A DNA stretch of 14,800 bases from CSSED10-109M sp964349455 (GCA_964349455.1 CAYGGG010000020.1:1-14800); one strand, 5' to 3'; numbered from the stretch's first letter, positions 7,353 through 13,746 are shown. Notes: generated by a model from the sequence alone, not told the origin. Numbers and translations: made by a program.

Positions 7353-8594
7353 ATGAAGAAAAAAATTGTAATTAGAATTGAAGGTAAAGAATGGGAAGAA
7401 GTGTTAGATAAGGCTTTCCAAAAAGAAAATGAAAATGCAAAAATTGACGGTTTTCGCGAGGGCAAGGCGCCAAAAGATGTTTATTTAAAAAAATATGGAA
7501 TTGGTTCTTTATTTGTTCCAGCAGCTGAAATGAAATTCGAAGATGCTTATGCTAAGATGTTGAGTGAAAATAAAAACTTAGAAATTGTTGCGCGGCCAAA
7601 AGGAAATATCACTAAATTAGAAGAATCTGGCGTCGAATATGAGTTTGAAATAACCTTGCGACCAGAAGTACAATTAGGTAAATATAAAAAACTAGGCGTT
7701 AAAAAAGAAGAAGTAGTTGTTAAAAAAGAAGAAGTAGAAGCAGAACTTGAAAAAATGCGAAATCATTATGCCGAAATGGTTATCAAAGAAGAAAAAGCAA
7801 CAATTGGTGACATTGTTGTGATTGATTTTGAAGGAAAAAAAGATGGTCAGCCATTTGAAGGTGGCAAAGGTGAAAATTATTCTTTAGAACTTGGTAGTAA
7901 TACGTTTATTCCTGGCTTTGAAGATCAGGTTGTTGGTATGAAAAAAGATGAAGAAAAAACATTAAATGTCATTTTCCCAGAAGAGTATCCAAGTGATGAT
8001 TTAAAGGGAAAAGAAGTATCTTTTACGGTTAAAGTAAAAGAAGTTAAAGAAAAAAAGACTCGTCAATTAGATGAAGAGTTTTTCAAAGATTTAGGGTTAG
8101 AGGGGATTAACGATAAAGAAAGTTTATTAAAACAATTAGAAGAAAACATTAAAACAAGTAAAGAAAGTCATTTTGAAAATGATTATATTACAAAATTATT
8201 TGATGTTGCAATTGCTAATATGAAAGTAGAAGTTTCAGAAGAAATGGTTAGTGAAGAAGAAGATCGGATTATTGAAAATTATGCCCAACAATTAAAAATG
8301 CAAGGAATTGAACTTGAAAAATATTATGAAATGACCAAAACAAGTGAAGTTGAATTAAGAAAAATGGTTCGGCCAGAAGCTTTGAAAAGAGTCCAAACAA
8401 GGTTCTTGTTAGAAGAAATTGTTAAAAAAGAAAAACTTGAAGCAACCGATAAAGAAGCTAATGATTTATTAGTTGATATGGCTGTTAAACATCAAATGGA
8501 AAAAGATGAATTAGAAAAAATATATGGAGGCCTAGAGCCCCTAAAATATGAAATAAAAATGCGCAAAGCAATTGATGTTTTAAAAACAAGTTGA
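7353..8594 (+). CDS. tig: Trigger factor, ribosome-associated chaperone and prolyl isomerase
   Basis: Trigger factor binds the ribosome at the exit tunnel and shields nascent chains. The ribosome-binding signature GFREGKAP is at residues 33-40. An FKBP-type isomerase domain follows at about 145-235 (GDIVVIDFEG, YSLELGSNTFIPGFEDQVVGM, KGKEVSFTVKVKEV), then the helical C-terminal chaperone arms from about 240 to 413. The signature lies about 10 residues nearer the N-terminus than usual (Gly43 in Escherichia coli), so the first beta strand region is short. An in-frame TAA just upstream of the GGAGGAG (7341-7347) excludes a longer start. A 21-bp near-repeat (7698-7739) encodes the VKKEEV-rich linker between the first two domains. 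It follows greA without a clear separate promoter. The TGA stop lies in the loop of its terminator. Confidence 0.95.
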   Translation: MKKKIVIRIEGKEWEEVLDKAFQKENENAKIDGFREGKAPKDVYLKKYGIGSLFVPAAEMKFEDAYAKMLSENKNLEIVARPKGNITKLEESGVEYEFEITLRPEVQLGKYKKLGVKKEEVVVKKEEVEAELEKMRNHYAEMVIKEEKATIGDIVVIDFEGKKDGQPFEGGKGENYSLELGSNTFIPGFEDQVVGMKKDEEKTLNVIFPEEYPSDDLKGKEVSFTVKVKEVKEKKTRQLDEEFFKDLGLEGINDKESLLKQLEENIKTSKESHFENDYITKLFDVAIANMKVEVSEEMVSEEEDRIIENYAQQLKMQGIELEKYYEMTKTSEVELRKMVRPEALKRVQTRFLLEEIVKKEKLEATDKEANDLLVDMAVKHQMEKDELEKIYGGLEPLKYEIKMRKAIDVLKTS

Positions 8595-8609
8595 TAACTT
8601 GTTTTTTTT
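8583..8609 (+). terminator. Rho-independent terminator of tig
   Basis: AAAACAAGTT (8583-8592), loop GAT, AACTTGTTTT (8596-8605), continuing as a T run to 8609. The stem begins inside tig and the stop codon TGA (8592-8594) falls at the loop. This is the end of the core-gene block. Confidence 0.88.
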
Positions 8610-8675
8610 GATATAGTTAAATTGTTAATCAAAAAGTTAAAATTAGAAAAAATATCGATTAATTGAGGTGTAATT

Positions 8676-9554
8676 ATGAAAGCACGGAATGTTTTAATTG
8701 GATTATTATTAATTGCCTTTTTTGTTATGGCCTTTTCTGTTCTATTTATTGTAACCGATCCATAGTTGAGTACGTTGAATATGATTTTGATTATTCTTTT
8801 TCTGATCCTGATTAAAGTGAAATAAGTTATACCTATGAAATATATGCTAATTTGCACATTGAATATCGAACAAATAAATTTGAAGATACAAAAACGTGGC
8901 AAAAAAATATCCAATTGAATCGGGCAGTGAAAAAGTATTTGCAAAAGAAATTGTAATTAATGAGGCAAAAGAGCTTGATAATAATTATTACAATCAAAAA
9001 GCAATTGATTTTTTGAACAATCCCAATTACCAATTGAAGTAGAGTTAGAGGTTATTATTGAGATAAATTTAAATTGTGAATATGGCGGACAGAGTTTTAG
9101 AGATATGCATGTTCAAAAATTCCACACGCCAGCAGGCACACCAGCTTTTACAATAAGTAAAGATAAAAATTATCAAGAACAAGGCGAATTAATTGAACAC
9201 ATTAGGCCAGAGTTTAATCTCGATTGTGAATTAGCACAGTGGGGATTTGTGTTGATGATAATTTCGTTAATCTTGTTTGCTGTTTTCTTTGAAAGAATTT
9301 TTAACATTAGAAAGCAATCTCAATATCAAAAAGAAAGAAATAAGATTTTAAAAGAATATGGCGATATTATTATTGAAACAAAGAGCCCGGTTACAAGAAG
9401 TGGCCTAACAATAACGGAAGTAAAAAGTTTTAAAGAAATGCTTGATTTAGAAGAAGAACTTAGAATTCCAATTATGTTTTATGAAAACGAAGAAAAAGAA
9501 TATGGTGAGTTTTCATTACTTCATCAAAAAATTCTTTATGTTCTTGAATTATAA
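8676..9554 (+). pseudogene. Decayed two-span membrane protein gene (three frameshifts and a nonsense codon)
   Basis: A good start remains (GAGGTG 8665-8670, ATG 8676) with a signal-anchor segment VLIGLLLIAFFVMAF, but the frame stops at TAG 8763. Coding sense continues in three further steps: from about 8762 (IVEYVEYDFDYSF) with an internal TAA at 8813-8815, from about 8908 (YPIESGSEKVFAKEIV) after a seven-A run, and from about 9030 (PIEVELEVIIEINL) to the TAA at 9552. Each step fits loss of one base. The rebuilt protein would have about 290 residues: an N-terminal anchor, an extracellular domain, a second span (WGFVLMIISLILFAVFF), and a cytoplasmic tail with SFKEMLDLEEELRIPIMFYE. The layout and tail resemble DUF5305 proteins, which is tentative. 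The ATG at 9105 has no ribosome binding site and only marks the surviving C-terminal part. Sequencing errors are the alternative but would need four independent events. Confidence 0.8.
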
Positions 9555-9580
9555 AAAGTTAACTCATGAGTTAACTTTTT
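9553..9580. terminator. Perfect 28-bp palindrome, bidirectional terminator
   Basis: AAAAAGTTAACTCA (9553-9566) is followed directly by its exact reverse complement TGAGTTAACTTTTT (9567-9580). With A and T tracts at its two ends it can terminate transcription from either side: the pseudogene on the + strand, and the IS plus tRNA operon on the - strand. It starts at the second base of the pseudogene's TAA. The IS inverted repeat begins within a few bases of its right end. Confidence 0.8.
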
Positions 9581-9604
9581 ATGAATTGACTTCCAAAAGT
9601 TGGA
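9581..9604 (+). repeat. IS left terminal inverted repeat
   Basis: Core TGACTTCCAAAAGTTGGA (9587-9604); the outer ATGAAT (9581-9586) also pairs with the other end except at one base. Over 24 positions, 22 match the right end. The inner part TCCAA-AAG-TTGGA is itself a dyad. This end lies downstream of the transposase gene. Confidence 0.8.
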
Positions 9605-9628
9605 TGTGTTTTTAACGAACTCGCTACC

Positions 9629-10918
9629 TTATATACTATTCATTAATTGATTTCTATATTTGATTGGACTTGTTTTTAATTTCGTTACTATTCTAATTTC
9701 ATTATAATATTTTATATACTCATGTATTTGGGTTATTAAATCTTTTTCATTTTCATATTTATATTTTTTATTGTACCATATTTCTTCTTTTAATCTTCCA
9801 AAAAAGTTTTCAGTTGGTGAATTATCCAAACAATTTCCTTTTCTGTTCATCGATTGAATTATCATGCCTTTAGTATTTTCTCTATGTACTTCGTTTAGTT
9901 TTTTTAACATGCTTAATACTTTAATCAACTTTGCGTCTGTACCAACTTCGTATGCTAAAACTTCTCTTGTACAAAAATCTATTATTGGCGATAAATAGAC
10001 AGCTTTATCATTAATTCTAAACATTGTTATATCTGTTCCGACTTTTTCATAAGGTTTAATAGCTTTGAAATTTCTCGCTATTATATTTGGCACGACTCCA
10101 CCTAGATTTCCAGCGTAAGAGTTATATTTTCTATAATTTATTTTTTTCTTACGGCTGTAACCTTTTTTCCGCATTATTTCTAACACCTTATTTTTCCCGA
10201 TTGTTCTACCTTGATTCTTTAATTCAATATATATTCGTTGATACCCAATTCTTTTTTTATGTTTCTTTAAATACAAATGATCTATTTCCGCTTCGATTTC
10301 TTCATATTTGTTAATTTTTTTATTTATAGAATTTAATTGGTAATAATATACTGATATTGGAATGTTTGTTATTTCTAGAAGAACTTTTAATTCATATTTC
10401 GTCCTTAGCTCACTAACAACTATGACTTTTTCTTTAGTTGCCAGTTCTTCTAGTTTTTTAGCTAAGGACCGAGATTTTTTTAAGTACTCAATCTCCGCTT
10501 TTAATCTCTCGTTCTCCTCTTTTAATTTTTTATCTACTATTTTTTTATAACGTTCATCTTCATTTAAATAATTTTTGCGAGGATATGTGTCTTGAATTCT
10601 TTCATCTCCGTATTTATCATATAATTTTATCCAATCGGACAACATCTTCGGATCTGTTAATCCAATGTCTACTGCAACTGAACGTATTGATTCTCCATTT
10701 TTAACTCTGTTGATCATCAATAATTTAGTATCCCTTCGATAAATTCTTCTTTCCCTATCGTTAAATGGTTCTTCACCGTGCTTTTTGTATAATTTTATCA
10801 TATATTTTATTCCTGATATGGGGAAATTATCATATCTTTCGCTTATGTGAGATAAGGTTTTCCCCTCAATTATATGCTCTTTACATATAGTTAATTTATC
10901 ATTCATTGTTAATTTCAT
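9629..10918 (-). CDS. IS3-family transposase, single-frame OrfA-OrfB type, second catalytic Asp missing
   Basis: The 429-residue protein has two helix-turn-helix segments (about 1-60 and 65-115), a leucine-rich coiled region (about 128-165, EENERLKAEIEYLKK), the HTH_21-like region with KKHKKRIGYQRIY, and an rve integrase core. In the core the first Asp is present (VGTDITMF) and the terminal Glu is present (LDNSPTENFFGRLKEE), but the segment that should hold the second Asp (HSDxGxQY and about 20 more residues) is absent: MII runs straight into QSMNRKG. The reading frame is kept, so about 23 codons were lost cleanly. Catalysis is therefore not expected. OrfA and OrfB, normally joined by a -1 frameshift in IS150 relatives, are in one frame here. 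ATG 10918 follows GGGAG. Product could still bind IS ends and might act as an inhibitor. Confidence 0.87.
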   Translation of the reverse strand: MKLTMNDKLTICKEHIIEGKTLSHISERYDNFPISGIKYMIKLYKKHGEEPFNDRERRIYRRDTKLLMINRVKNGESIRSVAVDIGLTDPKMLSDWIKLYDKYGDERIQDTYPRKNYLNEDERYKKIVDKKLKEENERLKAEIEYLKKSRSLAKKLEELATKEKVIVVSELRTKYELKVLLEITNIPISVYYYQLNSINKKINKYEEIEAEIDHLYLKKHKKRIGYQRIYIELKNQGRTIGKNKVLEIMRKKGYSRKKKINYRKYNSYAGNLGGVVPNIIARNFKAIKPYEKVGTDITMFRINDKAVYLSPIIDFCTREVLAYEVGTDAKLIKVLSMLKKLNEVHRENTKGMIIQSMNRKGNCLDNSPTENFFGRLKEEIWYNKKYKYENEKDLITQIHEYIKYYNEIRIVTKLKTSPIKYRNQLMNSI

Positions 10919-10957
10919 AAAAAATGGCTCCCTTCAGTTAGTTTGAAGAATGTACAT

Positions 10958-10963
10958 ATTATA
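10958..10963 (-). promoter_or_regulatory. -10 element of the transposase promoter
   Basis: On the - strand TATAAT occupies 10963-10958, preceded by GTG. No good -35 is seen at the right distance: the position falls in the inverted repeat (TCCAAA or CCAAAA). This agrees with IS3 elements, where a strong -35 forms only when the ends join in the circular intermediate. The leader to ATG 10918 would be about 33 nt. Confidence 0.5.
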
Positions 10964-10973
10964 CACTCTTTTT

Positions 10974-10997
10974 TCCAACTTTTGGAAGCCATTTCAT
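10974..10997 (-). repeat. IS right terminal inverted repeat
   Basis: Read on the - strand the core is TGGCTTCCAAAAGTTGGA (10991-10974), with the outer ATGAAA (10997-10992) also similar to the left end. It lies upstream of the transposase gene, 13 bases from the encoded CCA of tRNA-Gly when the TG...CA end is used. The dyad TTCCAA-AAG-TTGGAA is complete at this end. Confidence 0.8.
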
Positions 10998-11004
10998 TTT
11001 CAAT

Positions 11005-11078
11005 TGGAGCAGATGACGAGAATCGAACTCGCGCCATCGCCTTGGCAAGGCGATATTCTACCATTGAACCACATCTGC
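11005..11078 (-). tRNA. tRNA-Gly (anticodon GCC)
   Basis: On the - strand the acceptor stem pairs GCAGATG with CATCTGC, followed by discriminator T and an encoded CCA (11007-11005). The anticodon stem-loop is TCGCC-TTGCCAA-GGCGA, with anticodon GCC reading GGC/GGT. The T arm is GCGAG-TTCGATT-CTCGT, closed by one G-U pair. It is the second gene of a two-tRNA transcript, one base after the tRNA-Cys CCA. No terminator lies between it and the IS. Confidence 0.97.
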
Positions 11079-11079
11079 A

Positions 11080-11153
11080 TGGAGGGGCTAGCCGGATTTG
11101 AACCGACAGTCAGGGAGTTGCAGTCCCTTGCCTTACCATTTGGCCATAGCCCC
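11080..11153 (-). tRNA. tRNA-Cys (anticodon GCA)
   Basis: On the - strand the acceptor stem pairs GGGGCTA with TAGCCCC, then discriminator T and encoded CCA. The anticodon stem-loop is GGGA-CTGCAAC-TCCC with anticodon GCA. The T arm is CCGG(T)TTCAAAT(C)CGG-like and intact. It is the first gene of the operon; its 5' end lies about 5 bases after the predicted transcription start. Confidence 0.97.
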
Positions 11154-11164
11154 AAGTAAAAATA

Positions 11165-11193
11165 ATTATAGCAAAAAAAAATAAAAATTTCAA
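11165..11193 (-). promoter_or_regulatory. Promoter of the tRNA-Cys/tRNA-Gly operon
   Basis: On the - strand TTGAAA (11193-11188), a 17-nt T-rich spacer and TATAAT (11170-11165). Start would be near 11158. The -35 directly abuts the stop codon of the upstream DUF2179-family gene, so there is no room for a terminator between them. Confidence 0.85.
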
Positions 11194-11709
11194 TTATCCT
11201 CTTTTTTGAAAATAACCATTTTGAACATATTTTGACTCGTTAACAATTACAAATGCTTTAGGATCAATTTGATTAACAATTTTTTTTAAGCATTTTAAGT
11301 CGCTTTTATTAATTTCAATAAAAAGCATTACCCGCGAAACAGTTTTATCGAATCCTTTTACATCAACAACTGAAACAGCAAAACCATTATCACGAATTGT
11401 ATTTACTAATGCCTCAATCTGGTTACTAACGATTTGAATATTTAGCGTCCCTGAAATATAGTTTTCTGATAAAATTGAACCAAGATAGGTTCCAGCAGTA
11501 AAACCACCAGCATAAGCAATCACAACCCATGGATTATCAATTGCTGAAGTCAGAGCTTCGCGAACAACCAAAAACCAAATTGATATTTCAATAAATGCAA
11601 TTAAACTAGCGGAACCTTTTCTACCCTTAACCAATAATATTGTTCTAATTGTTCCTAAAGAGACATCAATAATTCTTGCAAAAAATATTTTAAAGCATAA
11701 ATAAATCAT
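11194..11709 (-). CDS. DUF2179/DUF5698 membrane protein (UPF0316, YebE-like)
   Basis: The 171-residue protein has three N-terminal membrane segments (about 3-27, 32-54, 60-80) with the family-typical IDVSLGTIRTILLVKGRK and YAGGFTAGTYLGSILSE, followed by a soluble DUF2179 domain (about 95-165: VVDVKGFDKTVSRVMLFIEI...IDPKAFVIVNE). The domain is thought to be ligand-binding or regulatory, and the function of the family is not known. ATG 11709 has GAGGGTG (11721-11715) upstream and its own promoter, giving a leader of about 14 nt. It diverges from rluB, and the tRNA promoter abuts its stop. Length and motifs are normal for UPF0316 proteins. Confidence 0.85.
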   Translation of the reverse strand: MIYLCFKIFFARIIDVSLGTIRTILLVKGRKGSASLIAFIEISIWFLVVREALTSAIDNPWVVIAYAGGFTAGTYLGSILSENYISGTLNIQIVSNQIEALVNTIRDNGFAVSVVDVKGFDKTVSRVMLFIEINKSDLKCLKKIVNQIDPKAFVIVNESKYVQNGYFQKRG

Positions 11710-11729
11710 TTTATCACCCTCACAAAGAA

Positions 11730-11758
11730 ATTATAGCACTAGTAAAAACCAAAGTAAA
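11730..11758 (-). promoter_or_regulatory. Promoter of the DUF2179-family gene
   Basis: On the - strand TTTACT (11758-11753), 17-nt spacer and TATAAT (11735-11730). Start near 11723 would place the ribosome binding site at the very 5' end of the message. Confidence 0.65.
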
Positions 11759-11763
11759 CATGT

Positions 11764-11769
11764 TATAAT
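11764..11769 (+). promoter_or_regulatory. Extended -10 promoter of rluB
   Basis: TGTTATAAT (11761-11769) is an extended -10; no convincing -35 is seen 17 bases upstream (AGTAAA). Start near 11776 lies within the ribosome binding site AAGGTGAG (11774-11781), leaving a leader of only about 9 nt. It diverges from the neighbouring - strand promoter within about 35 bp. Confidence 0.65.
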
Positions 11770-11784
11770 GATAAAGGTGAGAAA

Positions 11785-12498
11785 ATGGAACGATTACAAA
11801 AAATAATTGCTAACAAAGGATATTGTTCACGAAGAAAAGCCGAAAGATTAATTGAAACTGGACAAGTTTTTGTTAATGGTGAAAAAATAACCGAGCTTGG
11901 TTTTAAAGCAAAAATAAGTGATCAAATTACAATTGATGGTAAGTTATTACAAACCGATCAAAAAGAATACTATTTATTAAATAAACCTAATGGTGTTATC
12001 TCTAGTGTATCAGATGATAAAAAAAGAAAAACGGTTTGTGATTTAATTTTAACTGAAAAAAGAATTTATCCAATTGGCAGACTTGATTATGATACAACCG
12101 GGTTGCTCATTTTAACAAATGATGGCGAATTAGCTAATTTAATTATGCATCCAAAAAATAAAATTGAAAAAGTTTATGTTGCAAAAATAAAAGGGAAATT
12201 GCAAAAAGAACAACTAATTAAATTACAAACCGGAATAATGATCGACGACCAAAAGACAGCGCCGGCAAAAATAAAGATTATTAGTTATGACAAAACAAAA
12301 AATAGTTCAATTATCCGCTTAACAATTCATGAGGGCAAAAACCATCAAGTAAAAATAATGCTTGAAAAAGTCGGTAGTGAAGTGGTAAAATTAAAGAGAG
12401 AAAAAATTGCGTTTCTTGACCTAACCGGATTAAAAATTGGTCAATATCGTAAAATAACAATCAAGGAAGTAAAAAAACTTTATAGTTTGGGGAGGTAA
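11785..12498 (+). CDS. rluB: 23S rRNA pseudouridine synthase, RsuA/RluB family
   Basis: The enzyme isomerises a uridine of ribosomal RNA to pseudouridine. An S4 RNA-binding domain covers residues 1-60 (ERLQKIIANKGYCSRRKAERLI, VFVNGEKI). The catalytic motif is PIGRLDYDTTGLLILTNDG with Asp101 as nucleophile, and the family end motif HEGKNHQVKIMLEKVGSEVVKLKRE follows. The length of 237 residues fits RluB of Bacillota, which acts on 23S rRNA; RsuA-like 16S specificity cannot be excluded from sequence. It has its own extended -10 promoter. The last codons (SLGR) contain GGGGAGG, which serves as ribosome binding site for the next gene two bases downstream, so the two are co-translated. The frequent partner scpB is not next to it here. 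Confidence 0.92.
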   Translation: MERLQKIIANKGYCSRRKAERLIETGQVFVNGEKITELGFKAKISDQITIDGKLLQTDQKEYYLLNKPNGVISSVSDDKKRKTVCDLILTEKRIYPIGRLDYDTTGLLILTNDGELANLIMHPKNKIEKVYVAKIKGKLQKEQLIKLQTGIMIDDQKTAPAKIKIISYDKTKNSSIIRLTIHEGKNHQVKIMLEKVGSEVVKLKREKIAFLDLTGLKIGQYRKITIKEVKKLYSLGR

Positions 12499-12499
12499 C

Positions 12500-13723
12500 G
12501 TGACAAAATCATATATTGATAATTTAACGGGGATTTTTAATTTTGAATATCTAATTGATCATTATCATCAAATAATAAAAAATGAATACGAAAAATATAG
12601 TGTAGTTATTGCAGATTTTAAAAATTTCAAATATATAAATGATAATTTTGGGCACATTGTTGGTGATAAGGCACTAGTTTTATTTGTAAAATGTGCAAAA
12701 CAAGTATTTGATAAAGATTTAATTATTAGACGAAGTGGTGATGAATTTGTAATTTTAACTGATAATAATTATCAAGAAATTGTTAAAAAAATCGATTTAC
12801 TTCATCAAAAAATTAACCAAGCAGTTAAGAAAAAAGAAGTGCCAATGGCCTTTAGTTTCAATAGTGGTGTTAACCAAGCGGGAAAAGACTTTGATTTAAC
12901 AATTGAAAAAGCTGACTTAGCAATGTATCAGGCCAAATATCAAAAGCAAAGAGTTGTTCAATTTGAAGAAAAGCACTACCAAATTGCCAAAGCAAAAGAG
13001 GCATATTTAAGCGATGTCGATCATATGTTAGAATATAATCAATTAACAATTGAAAAACAAGCAATTTTTGATATTAATTATAATTATCAAAATATTTATG
13101 AAATATATATTAAAGATAGTTATAAGAAATCAATATTTAATGGTAAATATATTGATGTTTTAAGAAAAAGCTTTCGGGTTAAAAGAATGGAAATGCAAGC
13201 AATTGAACACATTATGTCTCAGAACTTAGAAAAAGATACTTATATTATGATTAATCTAGATACGCAAACTTTGTTAAATTATCAATTTGACTTTGTTGAA
13301 ACGATTAATATGCTTGCCAAAAAAAATAAAAAGAAAAAAAGTAATATAATTTTTTGCATTGATATTGCAAATTATGAAGGTGAAATTGATAATTTAACAA
13401 AAGAAATGCGAAAATTAAAAAAAGCTAACTTTAAATTAGCAATCCAAGGCATTGATTTTTCAAAACGAATGGTAGTTATCCCAATTGTCAGTAATATTCA
13501 AATTGATTATGTAAAAATCCCATTATCATTAATTAAAAAAAACATTGTTAATGAACGGAAAAAGACAGTGATGAAATATATGATTAAACTAATAGAAGAC
13601 TTAAACATTATGCCTATCTTCGCAAATATTAGTAATGAACAAGAATTAGCAATTGTAAAAATGATTAATCCAAGAGCATTAGTCAAAGGATATTTGTTTG
13701 CAGCAGAAGAAACGATAAAATAA
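12500..13723 (+). CDS. GGDEF protein with degenerate EAL domain
   Basis: Start is GTG 12500, four bases after GGGGAGG in the end of rluB. The N-terminal 160 residues form a diguanylate cyclase domain: DFKNFKYINDNFGHIVGDKAL (39-59) and the active-site loop RRSGDEF (77-83), an SGDEF variant that is active in some known enzymes. The product-inhibition site RxxD is absent (FDKD at 70-73). The C-terminal 240 residues align with an EAL phosphodiesterase (QAIFDINYNYQNIYEIYIKD, MINLDTQTLL, DYVKIPLSLI, VKGYLFA), but the catalytic pattern is lost: EAL reads EIY, the DDFG metal site reads QGID, and the EGVE site reads ANIS. The likely role is synthesis of c-di-GMP, with the EAL half as sensor, binding or structural domain. 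There is no signal peptide or membrane span, so it is cytoplasmic. A bidirectional terminator follows. Confidence 0.85.
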   Translation: MTKSYIDNLTGIFNFEYLIDHYHQIIKNEYEKYSVVIADFKNFKYINDNFGHIVGDKALVLFVKCAKQVFDKDLIIRRSGDEFVILTDNNYQEIVKKIDLLHQKINQAVKKKEVPMAFSFNSGVNQAGKDFDLTIEKADLAMYQAKYQKQRVVQFEEKHYQIAKAKEAYLSDVDHMLEYNQLTIEKQAIFDINYNYQNIYEIYIKDSYKKSIFNGKYIDVLRKSFRVKRMEMQAIEHIMSQNLEKDTYIMINLDTQTLLNYQFDFVETINMLAKKNKKKKSNIIFCIDIANYEGEIDNLTKEMRKLKKANFKLAIQGIDFSKRMVVIPIVSNIQIDYVKIPLSLIKKNIVNERKKTVMKYMIKLIEDLNIMPIFANISNEQELAIVKMINPRALVKGYLFAAEETIK

Positions 13724-13746
13724 AACGATTCATTGAATCGTTTTTT
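13722..13746. terminator. Bidirectional terminator between the GGDEF gene and the ferredoxin gene
   Basis: Stem AAAACGATTC (13722-13731) pairs with GAATCGTTTT (13735-13744) around loop ATT, with Ts to 13746 on the + strand and a TTTTATTTT tract on the - strand. The GGDEF gene's TAA runs into its left arm, and the ferredoxin's last codons and TGA are within the hairpin. Confidence 0.88.

Larger units (their letters stand above)
9587..10991 (-). mobile_element. IS3-family insertion sequence (IS150-like), internally deleted
   Basis: The element is about 1.4 kb and has terminal inverted repeats beginning TG and ending CA: TGACTTCCAAAAGTTGGA on the left and TGGCTTCCAAAAGTTGGA, read inward, on the right (17 of 18 match). 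It carries one transposase gene on the - strand that fills nearly all of it. The flanks of the TG...CA ends (AAT and TTT) show no target duplication. If the repeats are extended outward to 9581 and 10997, where six more positions match with one mismatch, the flanks are TTT on both sides, a possible 3-bp duplication in T-rich sequence. The transposase has lost an essential segment, so the copy is probably immobile unless complemented. Confidence 0.85.

Noticed and set aside
7698..7739. Tandem 21-bp repeat in tig
   Set aside because: It encodes VKKEEV-type units in the domain linker, where trigger factors normally have similar V/K/E-rich sequence; two units are not enough to suggest a functional repeat.
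8492..9033. Open frames on the - strand across the end of tig and the pseudogene
   Set aside because: They have low-complexity, Phe/Ile/Leu-rich translations typical of AT-rich antisense, no ribosome binding sites, and they cover real coding sense on the + strand.
9105..9554. A separate 149-residue gene starting at ATG 9105
   Set aside because: There is no ribosome binding site, and the same coding sense continues upstream in this frame from about 9030 and in shifted frames from 8676. It is the surviving 3' part of the pseudogene.
10475..10481. Programmed -1 frameshift on the seven-A run in the transposase
   Set aside because: The frame is continuous through the run, so no shift is needed for the full protein; a shift could at most make a shorter product, for which there is no evidence.
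10950..11159. A small + strand open frame over the tRNA region
   Set aside because: It reads through the complements of both tRNA genes and the IS end; the tRNA secondary structures fully explain this sequence.
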